NCBI GenBank assembly: GCA_922989275.2
Contig: OV277863.1
Span: 51,132,999-51,196,998 of the forward strand
Reading direction: 5' to 3'
Length of the DNA stretch: 64,000 bases
DNA from: Gari tellinella
Lineage: Eukaryota; Mollusca; Bivalvia; Cardiida; Psammobiidae
In this document: piece after piece, positions 34,872 through 46,987 of the stretch
How the letters are laid out: the number at the start of each line of letters is the position of its first letter
How positions within the stretch are numbered: position 1 is the stretch's first letter
The notes under the pieces: generated by a model
What the model saw: only the letters and a program-made list of their open reading frames with translations
Told to the model about the DNA's origin: nothing
Database searches by the model: none
Translations under genes and position numbers: made by a program

Positions 34872-35471
34872 GCCTGCTCTAGAAGTGGCGTCTGTAACAT
34901 ATGTCAGAACTCAGTTTTATTATATTTCAGCTTAAAAATCCATTTTTAAACAGTTTGAATCCAGATGAGATTCCGAGGAACACGGCATCGTGTCTTGAAA
35001 AAAACTGTTTACAAACGGTTAAACTGTCGTAGTGTTGTTTCCTCTCGATTTAAACATAATCGATTGACATTGCTCAAATGTAATTTTGACGCAAACAACA
35101 TGTATGGCAAGCTTCTGAGCATTGAACACAGTGCACACATTTGTTTTGTATCGTGTAAACCAACGACGCGAAAAGACAATGCAATAAAACGTGTAAATAG
35201 TTACAATTGCTTATAATTAATTATACATATTTCGATCATCGAGTGTCAAACAGTTTGGTACCTGATAAGATAACGATTCTAGCATTTACTGCCATGGTTT
35301 TATCAATTTGAAACAATTTTTTTCTGCTTGTATTTCTCAAATTTAAATTTTAAGTATTTTGGTTGGTTTTGCCATACTAAATGTGCTGGAAAATTTGGAT
35401 CCTACTTAGACGCCGCATCATGCGGCATTTGTGCAAAGTCAAAGCTGTTGTAATTAACTATTGTACTCGGA
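34872..35471. mobile_element. Decayed family B debris
   Basis: Worn core 1 hairpins or halves lie at 34949-35010 (AAACAGTTTGAATCCAGATG), 35251 (CAAACAGTTTGGTACCTGAT) and 35392-35451 (TTTGGATCCTACTTAGACGC). Family B flanking words (TTTACTGCCATGG, AACTATTGTACTCGG) occur around them. Confidence 0.6.
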
Positions 35472-35676
35472 TTAACCCTTTTACTTTCAATGACGTCTTA
35501 AAGCGCGTTTGCAAACAGTTTGGGCCCTGACCAGACAGTCTTATCGATATTTATTTAGCAAACAACCTTAAATCCATCTTTAAAACGTGTCTTGCAGACA
35601 ACAATACTGAAGCAGACGACAATAAAGCGGTGAAGGGGAACATTTCTCCCGGATAATTTGATCATGAACGGGTTAA
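35472..35676. mobile_element. Family B MITE missing the second hairpin arm
   Basis: TTAACCCTTTTACTTTCAAT at the left and GATCATGAACGGGTTAA at the right. The hairpin stops after CAAACAGTTTGGGCCCTGAC CAGACAG, whereas the sister at 36677-36929 has both arms. Confidence 0.8.
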
Positions 35677-36165
35677 GGCAGTGAAGGGATTAGGCAGTGT
35701 ATGAAAAATGCTTTGCTAAAAACTGTTTGCAGTGAACACACATTTATGAAGTACAGGCGTATGCTTTAGGGAAGCAATAAGAATTACAATGGAAACAAAA
35801 CGTCATGCAATAGCAATAAAATACAATTTAAAAAATGATAATTTTGAAAATGTAACTGATTACGCTTTGATATTATCAAACAGTTTGCAACCTGATCAGA
35901 CCAGACATCCTAAATTTGTTGCAATAAACATACGGATTTGATCTAAACCCTGTAACACCCGCATGCATCTAACGCACTTTATGTAGCTGTATTATATACG
36001 ATAATTGATAGTGAAGACTAAACTCAGTTACAGGGCCTGGGATGACAATGGTATTTGGTCTGTACAATGTAGCAATACAATAAGACAAGTTTTTTCATGA
36101 CACAACTCATTTGTATGAAATCCTAGCTATGTCAAAGAGTAAGTTTGTCATTTGACGGGCATATT

Positions 36166-36380
36166 TTAACCTCTTCACCACTATGAGTATTTCATGTTTT
36201 TTTTGTTGTTGTTTGTTTTGTCGTCTACGTTTATTGCTAAGTTTAAATGGGAAGTATTTTTACTTAAAACATGCGCTAAATGAGTGTTAAACAGTCAAGA
36301 TCCTAATAGCGGCGACTCAGCAGGATCCAAGTTGTTTGCAAATAACTATTGTACTCAGGATAAGGCAGTAAATGGGTTAA
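36166..36380. mobile_element. Family B MITE, eroded hairpin
   Basis: TTAACCTCTTCACCACTATG at the left, GGCAGTAAATGGGTTAA at the right; the core is reduced to AAACAGTCAAGATCCTAATA GCGGCGACT and GGATCCAAGTTGTTTG. Confidence 0.8.
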
Positions 36381-36676
36381 TGTGTAATGGAACATACGTA
36401 CAATAGTGTTATTACAAACCTATTTACTGACAGAACAGTGTCCCAAGTCTTGTTAATTTGATATAAAAAAAAATCAAATGAAGACATGTCGATATGATAG
36501 TTAGACAAATAAGACCCTGATCTCATCTTCTAATGATGACAAATGGACACAATGTGTTTTTCAATAAAAACCTAAGTACTCGAATGTACTGCCGGTAATT
36601 GCTATATAATTAGCTGATTCAGATAACATGAAATCAATGACTTAATCGGATGACTCATGTCACGTTTTTTTTATAT

Positions 36677-36929
36677 TTAACCCTTTTACTCTCAATGACG
36701 CTTTAAAGCGCATGTGCAAACAGTTTCGGTCCTGATCAGACGCCGCGTTGCGCGGCGTCTGATTAGGACCTAAACTGTTTGACACTCTAATCGATATTTA
36801 TTAAGTCATACGAACTTAAATCAAACTTTTAAACGTGTCGTATCTTGCAGGCAACACTCATGAAGCAGACGACAATAAAGCGATGAAAGGGTAAAAATAT
36901 TCCAAAATATTTGATCATGAAAGGGTTAA
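36677..36929. mobile_element. Family B MITE, intact hairpin
   Basis: TTAACCCTTTTACTCTCAAT at the left, GATCATGAAAGGGTTAA at the right, with core 1 hairpin CAAACAGTTTCGGTCCTGAT and tip GCCGCGTTGCGCGGC. Confidence 0.9.
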
Positions 36930-37807
36930 GCATGTCAACTGTTAAAACAGAGGTGATCCAGAGGAAACAACGAGGAACTATGATTATTACACCTTGCTTT
37001 GAGTTACAATGTTAATTTCCCATAGACCTACAGTTAACATTTTGCATGTATTTTACATCTATCCAAAATATACTGTCACTCTTTATGATATTCTTTTTGT
37101 GACGCCACTCTAAAGGACATAACTCTTTTTCTCCGTCCTAAAAAATACTGTCAGCATTGACATGAATTTCGCTATGGGCGATAATAGAACGTTTTAAAAA
37201 GTGGTAACTTCTAATCAACTTTTGGAATTTTCTGTACAAGTTGCTTCCTTTTGTCCTTTCCTTAACGATTTGCCACCATTTTGGAAGAGGATATTTGCCA
37301 CCTAGACAACGTAAAACCGCTGTTTCTTCAATTTACTTGTCATAACGTTCTTCTTTCTTTCTTGTAATATGATTATAAACAATGTGACGTCGTAAGACGG
37401 CGACGTCATTTCCCGCGTTACGTACATGTCCGCGCTAAATTTGTATTCACAACACATTATATAAAATACGAATAAAACGATTCAAAAGCCAGGGTTGATA
37501 AGCTCGGTGTAATAAAATAAATATTAGATGTCAGTTTGCGTGACATTCAAATTGTCAACCCTCGAAAACAAGAATGTCACATCGAGGCGTACAAATTGAA
37601 AGTAACGCAAACTGCCATCTAATATTTATATACTGTCATATGGAGCCGAACGATTAGACACCATGGTAGTTTTAATCAAACACATGGCTGATTAATCAAG
37701 TCTTTGGCTTGCTGTATAAAATGTCTTTTCAAACTGAAATCGTCTAAGTATAATCTAATTAACCTTCAACTGAGATGTAGGTGAAACACAATTCAGATAT
37801 TGTAATC
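36930..37807. other. Spacer with a 111-bp inverted repeat
   Basis: Arms at 37518-37543 (TAAATATTAGATGTCAGTTT GCGT) and 37602-37628 are complementary with two mismatches around an interior carrying TGTCAACCCTCGA. Near 37385-37409 there is a TGACGTCG ... CGACGTCA stem. No gene was recognised. Confidence 0.6.
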
Positions 37808-38142
37808 TACAGCGCTCCCTCTCTACAACGGCCCTCCCAACAATGACTCCCTCCTTTCAACGACCCTTGCCGTAGTTCCCTAAACAAGCCAGTTATGTCT
37901 AATACTGTAACTGCTGCAATATCGTGTGCTTAAAATTGTCGTCTGCTGTTTTCCTCAAAATTACATAATGAACATTTTGAAGGAAAAAAACGTAAGGATG
38001 GGTGACAAACAGCTTGAATCAAGATCTGATTTCCAGCTGTTTGCTAGTGAAAACCAATTTCCCTCCCTATAACGGCTCACTCCGAACAAGGCACACACTA
38101 TTTGTCTCCCATTAGGTGTCGTTGTAGAGAATGAGCGCTGTA
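37808..38142. mobile_element. Family F MITE with collapsed hairpin
   Basis: TACAGCGCTCCCTCTCTACA at the left and GTTGTAGAGAATGAGCGCTG TA at the right. The centre is only CAAACAGCTTGAATCAAGAT CTGATTTCCAGCTGTTTG, so most of the hairpin tip has been deleted. Confidence 0.85.
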
Positions 38143-38217
38143 TATGCATCAGAAACTCATTAAATTTTGTATAAGTACTTTTTGCACTCATCCTTTATTG
38201 ATTTCGCCGTTTGTCTA

Positions 38218-38426
38218 TACAGTAAAACCTCAATATTACTACCACTAAATTGTGTGAATTATAAGGTGTATAAGACACGTGACTGCTTAGAGCAAGGTGA
38301 CAGTAAAACGGAAAGCTCCTAAAGGAGCTTTCCGATTTACTTTCACTTTGTTGTATGCTTTCGTCTGACTTTTATGGATTCATTAATCCTTAGTTTTAGT
38401 GGTCGTACTAGAGAGGTATTACTGTT
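38218..38426. mobile_element. Family D MITE (core 2 hairpin)
   Basis: TACAGTAAAACCTCAATATT at the left, GTCGTACTAGAGAGGTATTA CTG at the right, with the hairpin AGAGCAAGGTGACAGTAAAA and GGAAAGCTCC TAAA GGAGCTTTCC. Confidence 0.85.
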
Positions 38427-40949
38427 ATATTCATACGCCATCATCAGCGGAGTCATTACTGTAATGCACTTTCTATTCAAACGTACCACCATACTAGTGT
38501 TCATCAACTATTTGGCAGACACATGGTTATATCTAACACAAGTTGCTGCATCATACATAACTGGGTATTATTAAGATACCTCTAAATTAGCAATGTAACT
38601 CTTGTACAGAATAAATCCATCACATGGTTTCAATACTTTAACTGCATTTTCTATTGAATGTGCCCTAAACACAAGTTTCACAGTAGTAATCGGCCTCTGT
38701 CAGGATGGACTTGTAATACTGACACTAAGTAGCTCTCAAGTAGGAATTAATTCCTGTTTTCTATTGTGTCTTTTTCTCTATTGTGTCGTACGGTAGGGAA
38801 GACAATATGCGTAAATAAAAAAAGCGTTTGAGCGATAACGAGTATTTCCATGGCAAACAGCTCAAAGCCAGATCAGACACCGGGTTTCAAGCTGTTTTAC
38901 ATTCAAATTGAAATGATTGAAACATTTCCAACAGTTGCTTATTGAGGCCAACATATTATTTTTAATGCGGTTATGTTATTCCCTCAGAATGAAGCACACC
39001 ATACAATGCGTTTAAAGTCCGAACATTACTGTCAAATTGCCAAACTCGCGCAATTTTCAAACCTGAAAATGTAGGCACATTCGTAATCTTAACCTATAAA
39101 AGAAGTAATCCCCGATGATTATGGAGGCAACATGGCTTACAACCCCGTGAATTGGAGGAAACAAGTCGACTTTTAAATCTGTTTTGTTGACATCCGATCG
39201 AACACGAATGTAACGGACATGTTCCGGTTTTGCACAGAGTGTATATGAATTATAGCCGCGCTTCGTACCAATCACGTGACCTTTACGCAATTCTACGACA
39301 ATTCTCGGAACCAGCCCGTTGGTATTATTTGTAAACAAAACGGCTTAAAATGTAAACCAACACGTTAAGAATTCGACACATTTAGGTAGGATTCTTTACA
39401 TAGTGGGGGCATATGTCTGGCGTCTTACACGCGATTTCACTTACTTTTAATACATACAAATTGCACACATATAAGAAATTGCACGTTTTAAACACCAATT
39501 TCGGTAGATTTGTGCCTTTAAATATATAGAAAGAGACAGTTATTTTAGTTTAAATGAATTTTATTCATAATATATACATCTCTATTTGTCATACATAAAT
39601 GAACATTAGGATGAGCACGAAAGCAATTGTTTATTCAATTCTTCTCCTAAAGGTCTTTTATTTGATAATCTGCAGTTTCGATTCTGATATGACACCACAT
39701 TACACGGAGTATATCAGGGCCTAAACTGTTTCATGCCACCACAATGATCATTCGGGGCATAATATTTTACCCCTGTTTGTCCGTTCGTCCGTCTGTCCGT
39801 TAGTTCGTCCATTCGTTCGTTGAAAATAGCCACATAAGTATCCTCCCGTTAGAACTTCCGTTCATCCGTCCCACATACAGTACATATTTTGTCCGGCTAA
39901 CCTCTCCTACAGTTTTCAAGCTACAGCCTTAAAACTTGACATAGTGTTTGCACATATACCTTACATGTGAATAGGGTTTTGGTTTGCTATAATGTTGTTT
40001 AAAATTACAGTCAGTAGAGCTTAGTCATATTTTTGCCGCCGGCTGCATCATTTATGTCGGATAGACAAAGTCAATCCCTCTAGTTCATTTTGACATTATT
40101 TTGAGAACAAGAGTTTAAGTGTTTTATTAGAACTACAACAGTCGACAATTGTTGCAGATGACAGTACAACTTAGTTCGAAATGAATTAAATAGAAATGTA
40201 GACGATTTGAATGAATCTGGGTGTCGGAAGATTTGGTACCCTGAGTTATTAAGTATCTGCAGATCACATGCTTATAAAATGTTTGAGTTGAGTATAAAAA
40301 CCATTCTCATGCTTTTGATTGGTCACATTGTAGCATTAAGCTCAAGTCTGACCAATCAAAAGTTTGCGTACTATCTCATGCTCATCTTAACCGCTTTATT
40401 TACCAAGGTCCATAACCTGGCTTCACACTGTTTGAAATTGACATCAAGTTTACAGTCAGATATCACTTGTATTTGCCTGGAAATAATAGGGATTTATCAT
40501 TTGGAACGAAAGCTAACCACCAAGGAAGGTATCATTGTAATATTAGATATATGACAAAACGTCTGAACAACTATTAAAAGTTTCAACCACAGTTAACCGG
40601 ACTGAACAAATGAATTCTTAACGATTTAAATCAAGAACAGTTACCGTGTTGTTCGATTTTTGAACATAATCCAAACAGTTGACACGTGCAGTGGTGCAAA
40701 CGACGCTCTTTAGAGACAGACTGATAAGACAAAGGGAAAGGTTACCAGAAACATTGCCTGAACTTACAGCACGTCGAGGAATAAATACAATGTATGTAAG
40801 GTGGGCAAAACGTTATCTTCCAGATCAACGAGATAAAACGCAAACGCATTGCAACAAAATGTACTTCAGATTTTGTGAACAATTTATTTGCCAAAAATAC
40901 GTCAACACCGGTTAAAGAAAACTAGTGACACAATATCATTTGCCTAAAT
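38427..40949. other. Spacer; no convincing gene
   Basis: A decayed core 1 hairpin lies at about 38851-38893 and a half hairpin at about 39685-39735. A pyrimidine-rich TCCGTCCGTC/GTTCGTCC run at 39775-39870 resembles the reverse complement of the ends of the long repeats at 41801-46123. The ORF at 40207-40554 (115 codons) is hydrophobic in parts but matches nothing I recognise. Confidence 0.5.
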
Positions 40950-41121
40950 ATCTCGTCTGTTTCGATTTCTAAATTGAAGAGTTTTTTGCGTTTAGACTCA
41001 ATTAAACATTGATATAAGTGTCAAACAGTTTGGATACTGACCAGGCATTACGCAGCGTCTTATCAAGAGCAAAGCTGTTTTCAAATGCGAATGTTGGAAA
41101 CTTTGGCAGTGAATGGGCTAA
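40950..41121. mobile_element. Decayed family B MITE
   Basis: The hairpin CAAACAGTTTGGATACTGAC ... GAGCAAAGCTGTTTT is at 41022-41080, with the right end GGCAGTGAATGGGCTAA. Confidence 0.65.
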
Positions 41122-41202
41122 CCTACTTGACGTTTTATTCACATCTGAGGGGCAAATATTTTGAAGCGTGTTAAGACACAAAAATGTTTGCAATTGAAAT
41201 AC

Positions 41203-41398
41203 AAACGAAACTCGAAACTTCGAACTCGCTTAAATCGATCCTACCGGTTGTTCATATGTTTAGTTTTGATAAAGTGATCTCGCTTATTTCGAACATATAC
41301 GTATTTTAAAGTTAAAACGTGGCTCAGCTACGTTTTAACTTTGAAATTTGAGTATGTTTTAATTGAAGAGAGTTCGCATTATCGAGTTTTGGCTGTAA
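41203..41398. mobile_element. Family N MITE (pogo-like)
   Basis: GAACTCGCTTAAATCGATCC at the left is mirrored by GAGTTCGCATTATCGAG at the right, with a central hairpin AAAGTTAAAACGTGGCTCAG and CTACGTTTTAACTTT. Confidence 0.65.
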
Positions 41399-41409
41399 CT
41401 GATTCAGCT

Positions 41410-41624
41410 TAACCCCTTCACTGCTATGACGTCATCAAATTTAAACAATTGTCGTCTGCTTCTATTTCTAAAAAACAAATTTTAAGTATTTTGACGTAAA
41501 AAATATTGAAAAAAGTGTCAAACAGTTTGGATCCTGACCAGACGCCGCATAACGCGACGTCTGATCAGGATCCAAACTGTTTGCAAATAACTACAGTACT
41601 CGGGGTAAGGCAGTGAAGGGGTTA
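41410..41624. mobile_element. Family B MITE, best-preserved copy
   Basis: TAACCCCTTCACTGC at the left is exactly complemented by GCAGTGAAGGGGTTA at the right. The core 1 hairpin (CAAACAGTTTGGATCCTGAC ... GATCAGGATCCAAACTGTTT) is at 41519-41583. It is the reference for the family. Confidence 0.9.
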
Positions 41625-41800
41625 CGCGCTTTCATTTTGAAAGAATAAGACCTTCTCCGCTGTATGTGTTTCTGAGGATGGTAACGTTTGCAATCAAAGC
41701 ACTGAAAGTACTGAAGTGGATGTGTCCTTGTTAAAGGATGAAAGCAGTAGTTGATAAAGAGAGAGTGACTGGCAATATTTACAGTAAGCTTTCCAAGTTT

Positions 41801-43153
41801 GAAAAAAGGCCCACGTGGGCCTATATATTGCTCGCCTGGGAAAACCCAAACAACGGGCACATGACCCCTGGGATGGGATCATTTTCACCCCAATGACATA
41901 ATTTAAAATATATTGGCTGCTGATGAACCTTTACTTTTTTCATTGAGAAAAAATAACTATTTTTAGCTAATGTGACCCAGATATGCAACTGGTTGGAATC
42001 ATTTCAACAACATTGCTAAAGGACCACTAGAAGCGTCACAAGGCCAAATACAAAAATTCTTGGCATATTAGTTTCAGAGAAAAAGATGTTTGAAGATTTC
42101 ACTATAGAACTAAAACTGTGACCCCCAGGGTGGGGTCATTTTTACCCCAGGGACATAATTTGAACAATCTTGATAGAAGACCTGTCGATGGTGTGTTGTG
42201 TCAAATATGTAAGCCCAGGGTACTGTGGTATTAGACAAGAAGAATCTTTTTTAAATTTTATTAAAAAAAACTATTTTTACGTGACCTAGATATGCAACGG
42301 ACTGGAACTGTATCAACGATGTCGGCAAAGGGCCCCTAGAAGTGTCACCATGCCAAATATTAAAGCTCTGGCCACATAAGTTTCAGAGAAGAGGAGGATT
42401 GAAGATTTCACTATATAACTGTATGTAAATCGGTGAACACCAGGGCGGGGTCAAGTTTGACCCCAGGGGAAAATTTTGAACAATCTTGATAGAAGACTTA
42501 TAGATGATGCCATGTACCAAATATCTAAGCTCTGGCTTTTGTGCTTTTTTGACAAGAAGATGTTTTAAGTTTTCAATGAAAAATATATTTTTAGCTCCTG
42601 TGACCTAGATATGCAACAGACCAAATCAGTTTCAACAATGTTAATAAAGGGCCTCTAAAAGTGTCACCATGCCAAATATTAAAGCTCTGGCCACTTTAGT
42701 TTCAGAGAAGAAGATTGAAGATTTCATTATATAATTCAAGTTAAACGGTGACCCCCCTCCCCGCGGGGCGGAGCCAATTTTGACCCCAGGGGCAACATTT
42801 GAACAATCGTGATAGAGGACCTATAGATGATGCCATGTACTAAATATCTAAGCTCTGATCCTTGTGGTTTTTGACAAGAAGATTTTTTTAAGTTTTCATT
42901 GAAACGATCTATTTTTAGCTCCTGTGACCTAGATATGCAACGGACAGGAAATGTTTGAAAAAGTTTGAAAGAGGAGCATATAAGGATCATTCAGGCCTAG
43001 TTCGGTAAAAATCCATACTGTAATTTCGGAGAAGATGTCGTTTTAAGAAATTGTTGACGACGAACGGGCGGCGAACAGACAACGAACGAAGGACGGACGA
43101 TGGACACAGGACGATCAAAATAGCTCACCTTGGCACTACGTGCCAGGTGAGCT
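41801..43153. repeat. Long element LT1 copy 1 with internal ~315-bp tandem units
   Basis: It opens with a palindrome GGCCCACGTGGGCC followed by GCTCGCCTGG. It closes with a G-A-rich GACGGACGATGGACACAGG stretch and a hairpin AGCTCACCTTGGCACTACGT GCCAGGTGAGCT. In between, diverged units carrying GTGACCCCC, GTGACCTAGATATGCAAC and GTGTCACCATGCCAAAT recur about every 315 bp (42118, 42433, 42748). No ORF runs through it. The class is unknown. Confidence 0.75.
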
Positions 43154-43279
43154 GATAAAAAGGGTTACCATGATTGCCCGTTCGCAGAGCGGGAATAGAA
43201 ACGAGATTTGTCAGAGAGTCAACAAAACTTGCCTTCGGCACATTAAGAAACTGAAAAGCAGACTCGGAGGTCAAGGTCA

Positions 43280-43880
43280 GAGAGGTCAACTTTTGTGTGT
43301 GCTTGTCAATTTACATATGCAAACCAAATATGAAAGTAATACTGCAAGGGGCATAGGAATGATATGTATTTTACGAAACCTAAACATGGGCCCTAAGTTC
43401 AAAATCAAGGTAAGGACTTTCCAACATAATATGTATACCGAATATAAAAGGAATATCTCAATGGACATAGGAGTTATAGGCATTTTGAGAAACCTAAAAA
43501 CAGATTTTGAAACCTAAATGCAGGCCCTTACTTTAAGGTCAAGGTCACTGCAGTAAAACTGTTTGTGCCCATGGTAAGGACTTGTCCATATACACATTCA
43601 TACAAGATATGAAAGCAATATCTCGTGGGACATGGGATCTATAAGCATTTTTCGAAACTTAAACACAGATTTAGTAACTTAACGCAAGACCTAAGTTTAA
43701 AGTAAAGGACACTGGGCTGAAAAAATGTTTATGCGAAAAGGTATTGTCCATATACACATGCATGCCAAATTATATTGAAATACAATGTATTAAAGGAATA
43801 TCTCAAAGAATGTAGGAGTTATATGTATTTTTCAAAACTTAAATGCAGATTTCGAAACCTAAACCGTAAACGCGGGCCCA
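43280..43880. repeat. Diverged tandem array K (about 165-180 bp units)
   Basis: Words such as GGAATATCTCA, GTTATAGGCATTTT and AACCTAAA recur in order three to four times with heavy divergence. The short ORFs here merely read through the units. Confidence 0.6.
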
Positions 43881-44730
43881 TACCACGGTTGTATCACGCA
43901 CTTTGATTTGATATATACACAGATTTCGTTCAAATTTTCAGGAAAAATATATAATTGAATGCCCTAAACAACCATACCCACAGTGCAGGTCAACGGTTCA
44001 TTTAGTGAGTTCAAAGATAGCATTTTCATATTTGTCCGCCTAGATTCGGGATGGGATAAGTTTAGTTTTACGGCACGGCGACACAAAACAGGTCCTATAG
44101 CCCCGATGAATACTCATTGAGGTGCATCAGCATATAAAGTTTGGTGACCGTAGGTGCGGTTGTTTGCTCAGAACAGACTTTAACGCAAAACCTTAATGTT
44201 GACCCTAGACGTCAATGTCAAAGGTCAAGGCCACCAAACTGCAGTTTATCGTGGTCTTATCATTTAGGCGCATCAACATATGATGTTTGATGACCTTATG
44301 TGGAGTCCTTTGATCAGAACAAACTTAAACACAAAACCGTAATGTTGACCCTAGAGGTCAAGGCAAAATGTCAATGCCACCAATCTGCAGTGTTTCCTGC
44401 TCTACTCATTGAGGCCCATTATCATATGAAGTTTGGTGACCGTAGGTGCAGTTGTTTGCTCAGAACATACTTTTACCAAAAATCTTAGCGCTGACCCTAG
44501 AGGTGAAGGTCGAAAATCAAGGCCACCAAACTGCAGTGCACCATGGTCTACTCCTTGAGGCGCATCAGCATATGAAGTTTGGTGACCATAGGTGCAATGA
44601 TTTGCTCAGAACAGACTTTATTGCAAAACCTTAACACTGACCCTAGAGCCCAAGGTCAAAGCCACCAAACTGTGGTGCATCCTGGTCTACTCATATTGAG
44701 GCACATCAGCAAACAGAGGTTAACAAACAA

Positions 44731-46123
44731 CAAGAGCCCCATGGGGCATATTTCGCTCACCTGAGAATAACTGACAAAATGGAGAACAAGATTCATGTCA
44801 AGGACAGGGTCATTTTTTACCCGATAGGCATTATTTGAATAATCTTGATAGAGGACCTGTAGATGATGCTATGTGGCAAATATCTGAGATCAGGGTACTA
44901 GGGTTTTAGACAAGAAGATTTTTTTTAATTTTCATTAAAAAAAATCTATTTTAAGCTTCGGTGACCTAGATATGCAACCGACCGAAACCATTTGTACAAA
45001 ATAGGTACAGGACATCATGAAGTGTCACCATGCCAAATATTAAAGCTCTGACCATATTACTTTCAGAGAAGAAGACGTTTGAAAATTTCACTATATAACT
45101 CTATGTAAAACGGTGACCCCCGGGGCGGGGCCAATATTGACTCCAGGGGCATAATTTGAACAAACTTGATAATGGACCTGTCGGTGATGCTATGTGCCAA
45201 ATATCTAAGCTCTGGCCCTTGTAGTTTTTGACGAGAATTTTTTTTAATTTTTATAGAAAAAATCTATTTTTAGCTTCTGTGACCTACATATGCAACAGAC
45301 CGGAACCATTTGAACAAAGTACGTAAATGATATTCAGAAGTGTCACCATACCAAATTTCAAAGCTCTTGCCATATAAGTGTCCGAGAAGAAGACGTTTGA
45401 AATTTTCACTATATAACTCTTTGTAAAACTGTGACCCCCGGGGCGGGGCCAATTTTGACCCAAGGGGCATAATTTGAACAAACTTGATAGAGGACCTGTA
45501 GGCAATGCTATGTACCAAATATCTAAGCTCTGGCCCTTGTAGTTTCAGACAAGAAGATTTTTTCAGTTATCATTGAAAAAAATCTATTTTTAGCTTCTGT
45601 GACCTAGATATGCAGCCGACCGGAACCATTTGAACAAAATAGGTGAAGGACATCTAGAAGTGTCACCATGCAAAATATTAGAGCTCTGGCCATATTAGTT
45701 TCAGAGAAAAAGGCGTTTGAAAATTTCCCTATATAACTCTATGTAAAACTGTGACCCCCGGGGCGAGGCCAGTTTTGACCCCAGGGGCATAATTTGAACA
45801 AACTTAATAGAGGACTTGTAGGTAATGCTATGTGCCAAATATCTAAGCTCTGGCCCTTCCAGTTTTTGACAAGAAGATTTTTTAAGATTTCATTATTTTT
45901 TCACTTTGGTTGCCATGGCAACCAGAGTTCTGCATTGTTTTTAATTCTTTGAACAAATTTGAAAGAGCTTGACCCAAGGAACATTTCTGTAAAGTTTGGT
46001 TGAAATCTGTTTAGCCAGAGGAGATGTCATTTGAAGCAATTGTTAACCACGACGCACGACGGACGACGACGGACACAGGGCCATCCCAATAGCTCACCTT
46101 GAGCCTTTGGCTCAGGTGAGCTA
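44731..46123. repeat. LT1 copy 2 inserted in array J
   Basis: It starts AACAAGAGCCCCATGGGGCA with TTCGCTCACCTGAG and ends AGCTCACCTTGAGCCTTTGG CTCAGGTGAGCT. Internal units with GTGACCCCCGGGGCGGGGCC lie at 45113, 45431 and 45751 (318-320 bp apart). The uninterrupted target (TTAACAAACAAAAACAAAGC) is at 47138-47157. Confidence 0.85.
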
Positions 46124-46476
46124 AAAACAAAGCCACCCAACTGCAATGCATCATGGTCTACTCAATGAGGCGTAACAGTATATGAAGTTTGGTGACCATA
46201 GGTGCAGTTTTGTTTCTTAGAACAGACTTTAACGCAAAACCTTTATGTTGACCCAAGAGGTCAAGGCAAAATGTCAATGCCACCAATCTGCAGTGTTTCC
46301 TGGTCTACTCATTGAGGCCCATCATCATATGAAGTTTGATGACCGTAGGTACAGTTGTTTGCTCAGAACATACTTTTACCAAAACCCTTAGCGCTGACCA
46401 TAGAGATGAAGGTCGAAAATCAAGGCCACCAAACTGCAGTGCACCATGGTCTACTCCTTGAGGCGCATCAGCATAT

Positions 46477-46987
46477 CGTCGGTGTCGTTCGAATCGGACG
46501 AATATGCCAAATTCCAACTTTTCAGGAGAGGCAAAAAACTGTTTTTCATGTCACTTGTAACATTGCATATAGGACCTTTATGACCGGTCAAATATTGAAT
46601 AACAGCTAAATTGCAGTTATTAAAAAATATAATTATTTATCATCTTTGTCACATTTTTCAAATCTTTGCATATTGCATCAAAATAGTTGACATGAATGCT
46701 ACTTACAGTCGAAGAGAAACCCTAAGGGTTTGTTATGATGTCGACGACACGACTTGTTTAACATCAGTATCCAGCGATTTTTCACTGCATATACGACCTT
46801 TTTGACCGGTCAAATATTGGAATCAATCGAAATACGAGATATGCTCACGTGACTATATCTCATCTGTTTTATTGGTTATCAATACCGATATTATCGCATT
46901 CGAAGCGGGAAAATATACATAATCGAAAACAGGAAAAATCCAAATTTTGCAGAATTGCATATACGTCCTTTTCGAACGTAACCGACG
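46477..46987. mobile_element. 511-bp MITE inserted in array J
   Basis: The ends CGTCGGTGTCGTTCG and CGAACGTAACCGACG are complementary at 13 of 15 positions. ATAT flanks both sides, while neighbouring array units have a single CATATGAAG at this place (44570). A TA duplication with a TCGTCGG end is an equal reading. Inside, TTGACCGGTCAAATATTG-type words occur at about 46580 and 46800. Confidence 0.85.

Noticed and set aside
39057..39338. 93-codon minus-strand ORF with a fairly balanced composition
   Set aside because: It looks slightly more protein-like than its neighbours, but no family was recognised and no splice sites were clear; a database search would be needed.
39775..39870. Simple TCCG microsatellite
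   Set aside because: It is irregular and more likely the reverse-complement end of an LT1-like repeat than a pure microsatellite.
40207..40554. 115-codon ORF with hydrophobic stretches
   Set aside because: The hydrophobicity fits AT-rich chance translation; no conserved motif was seen.
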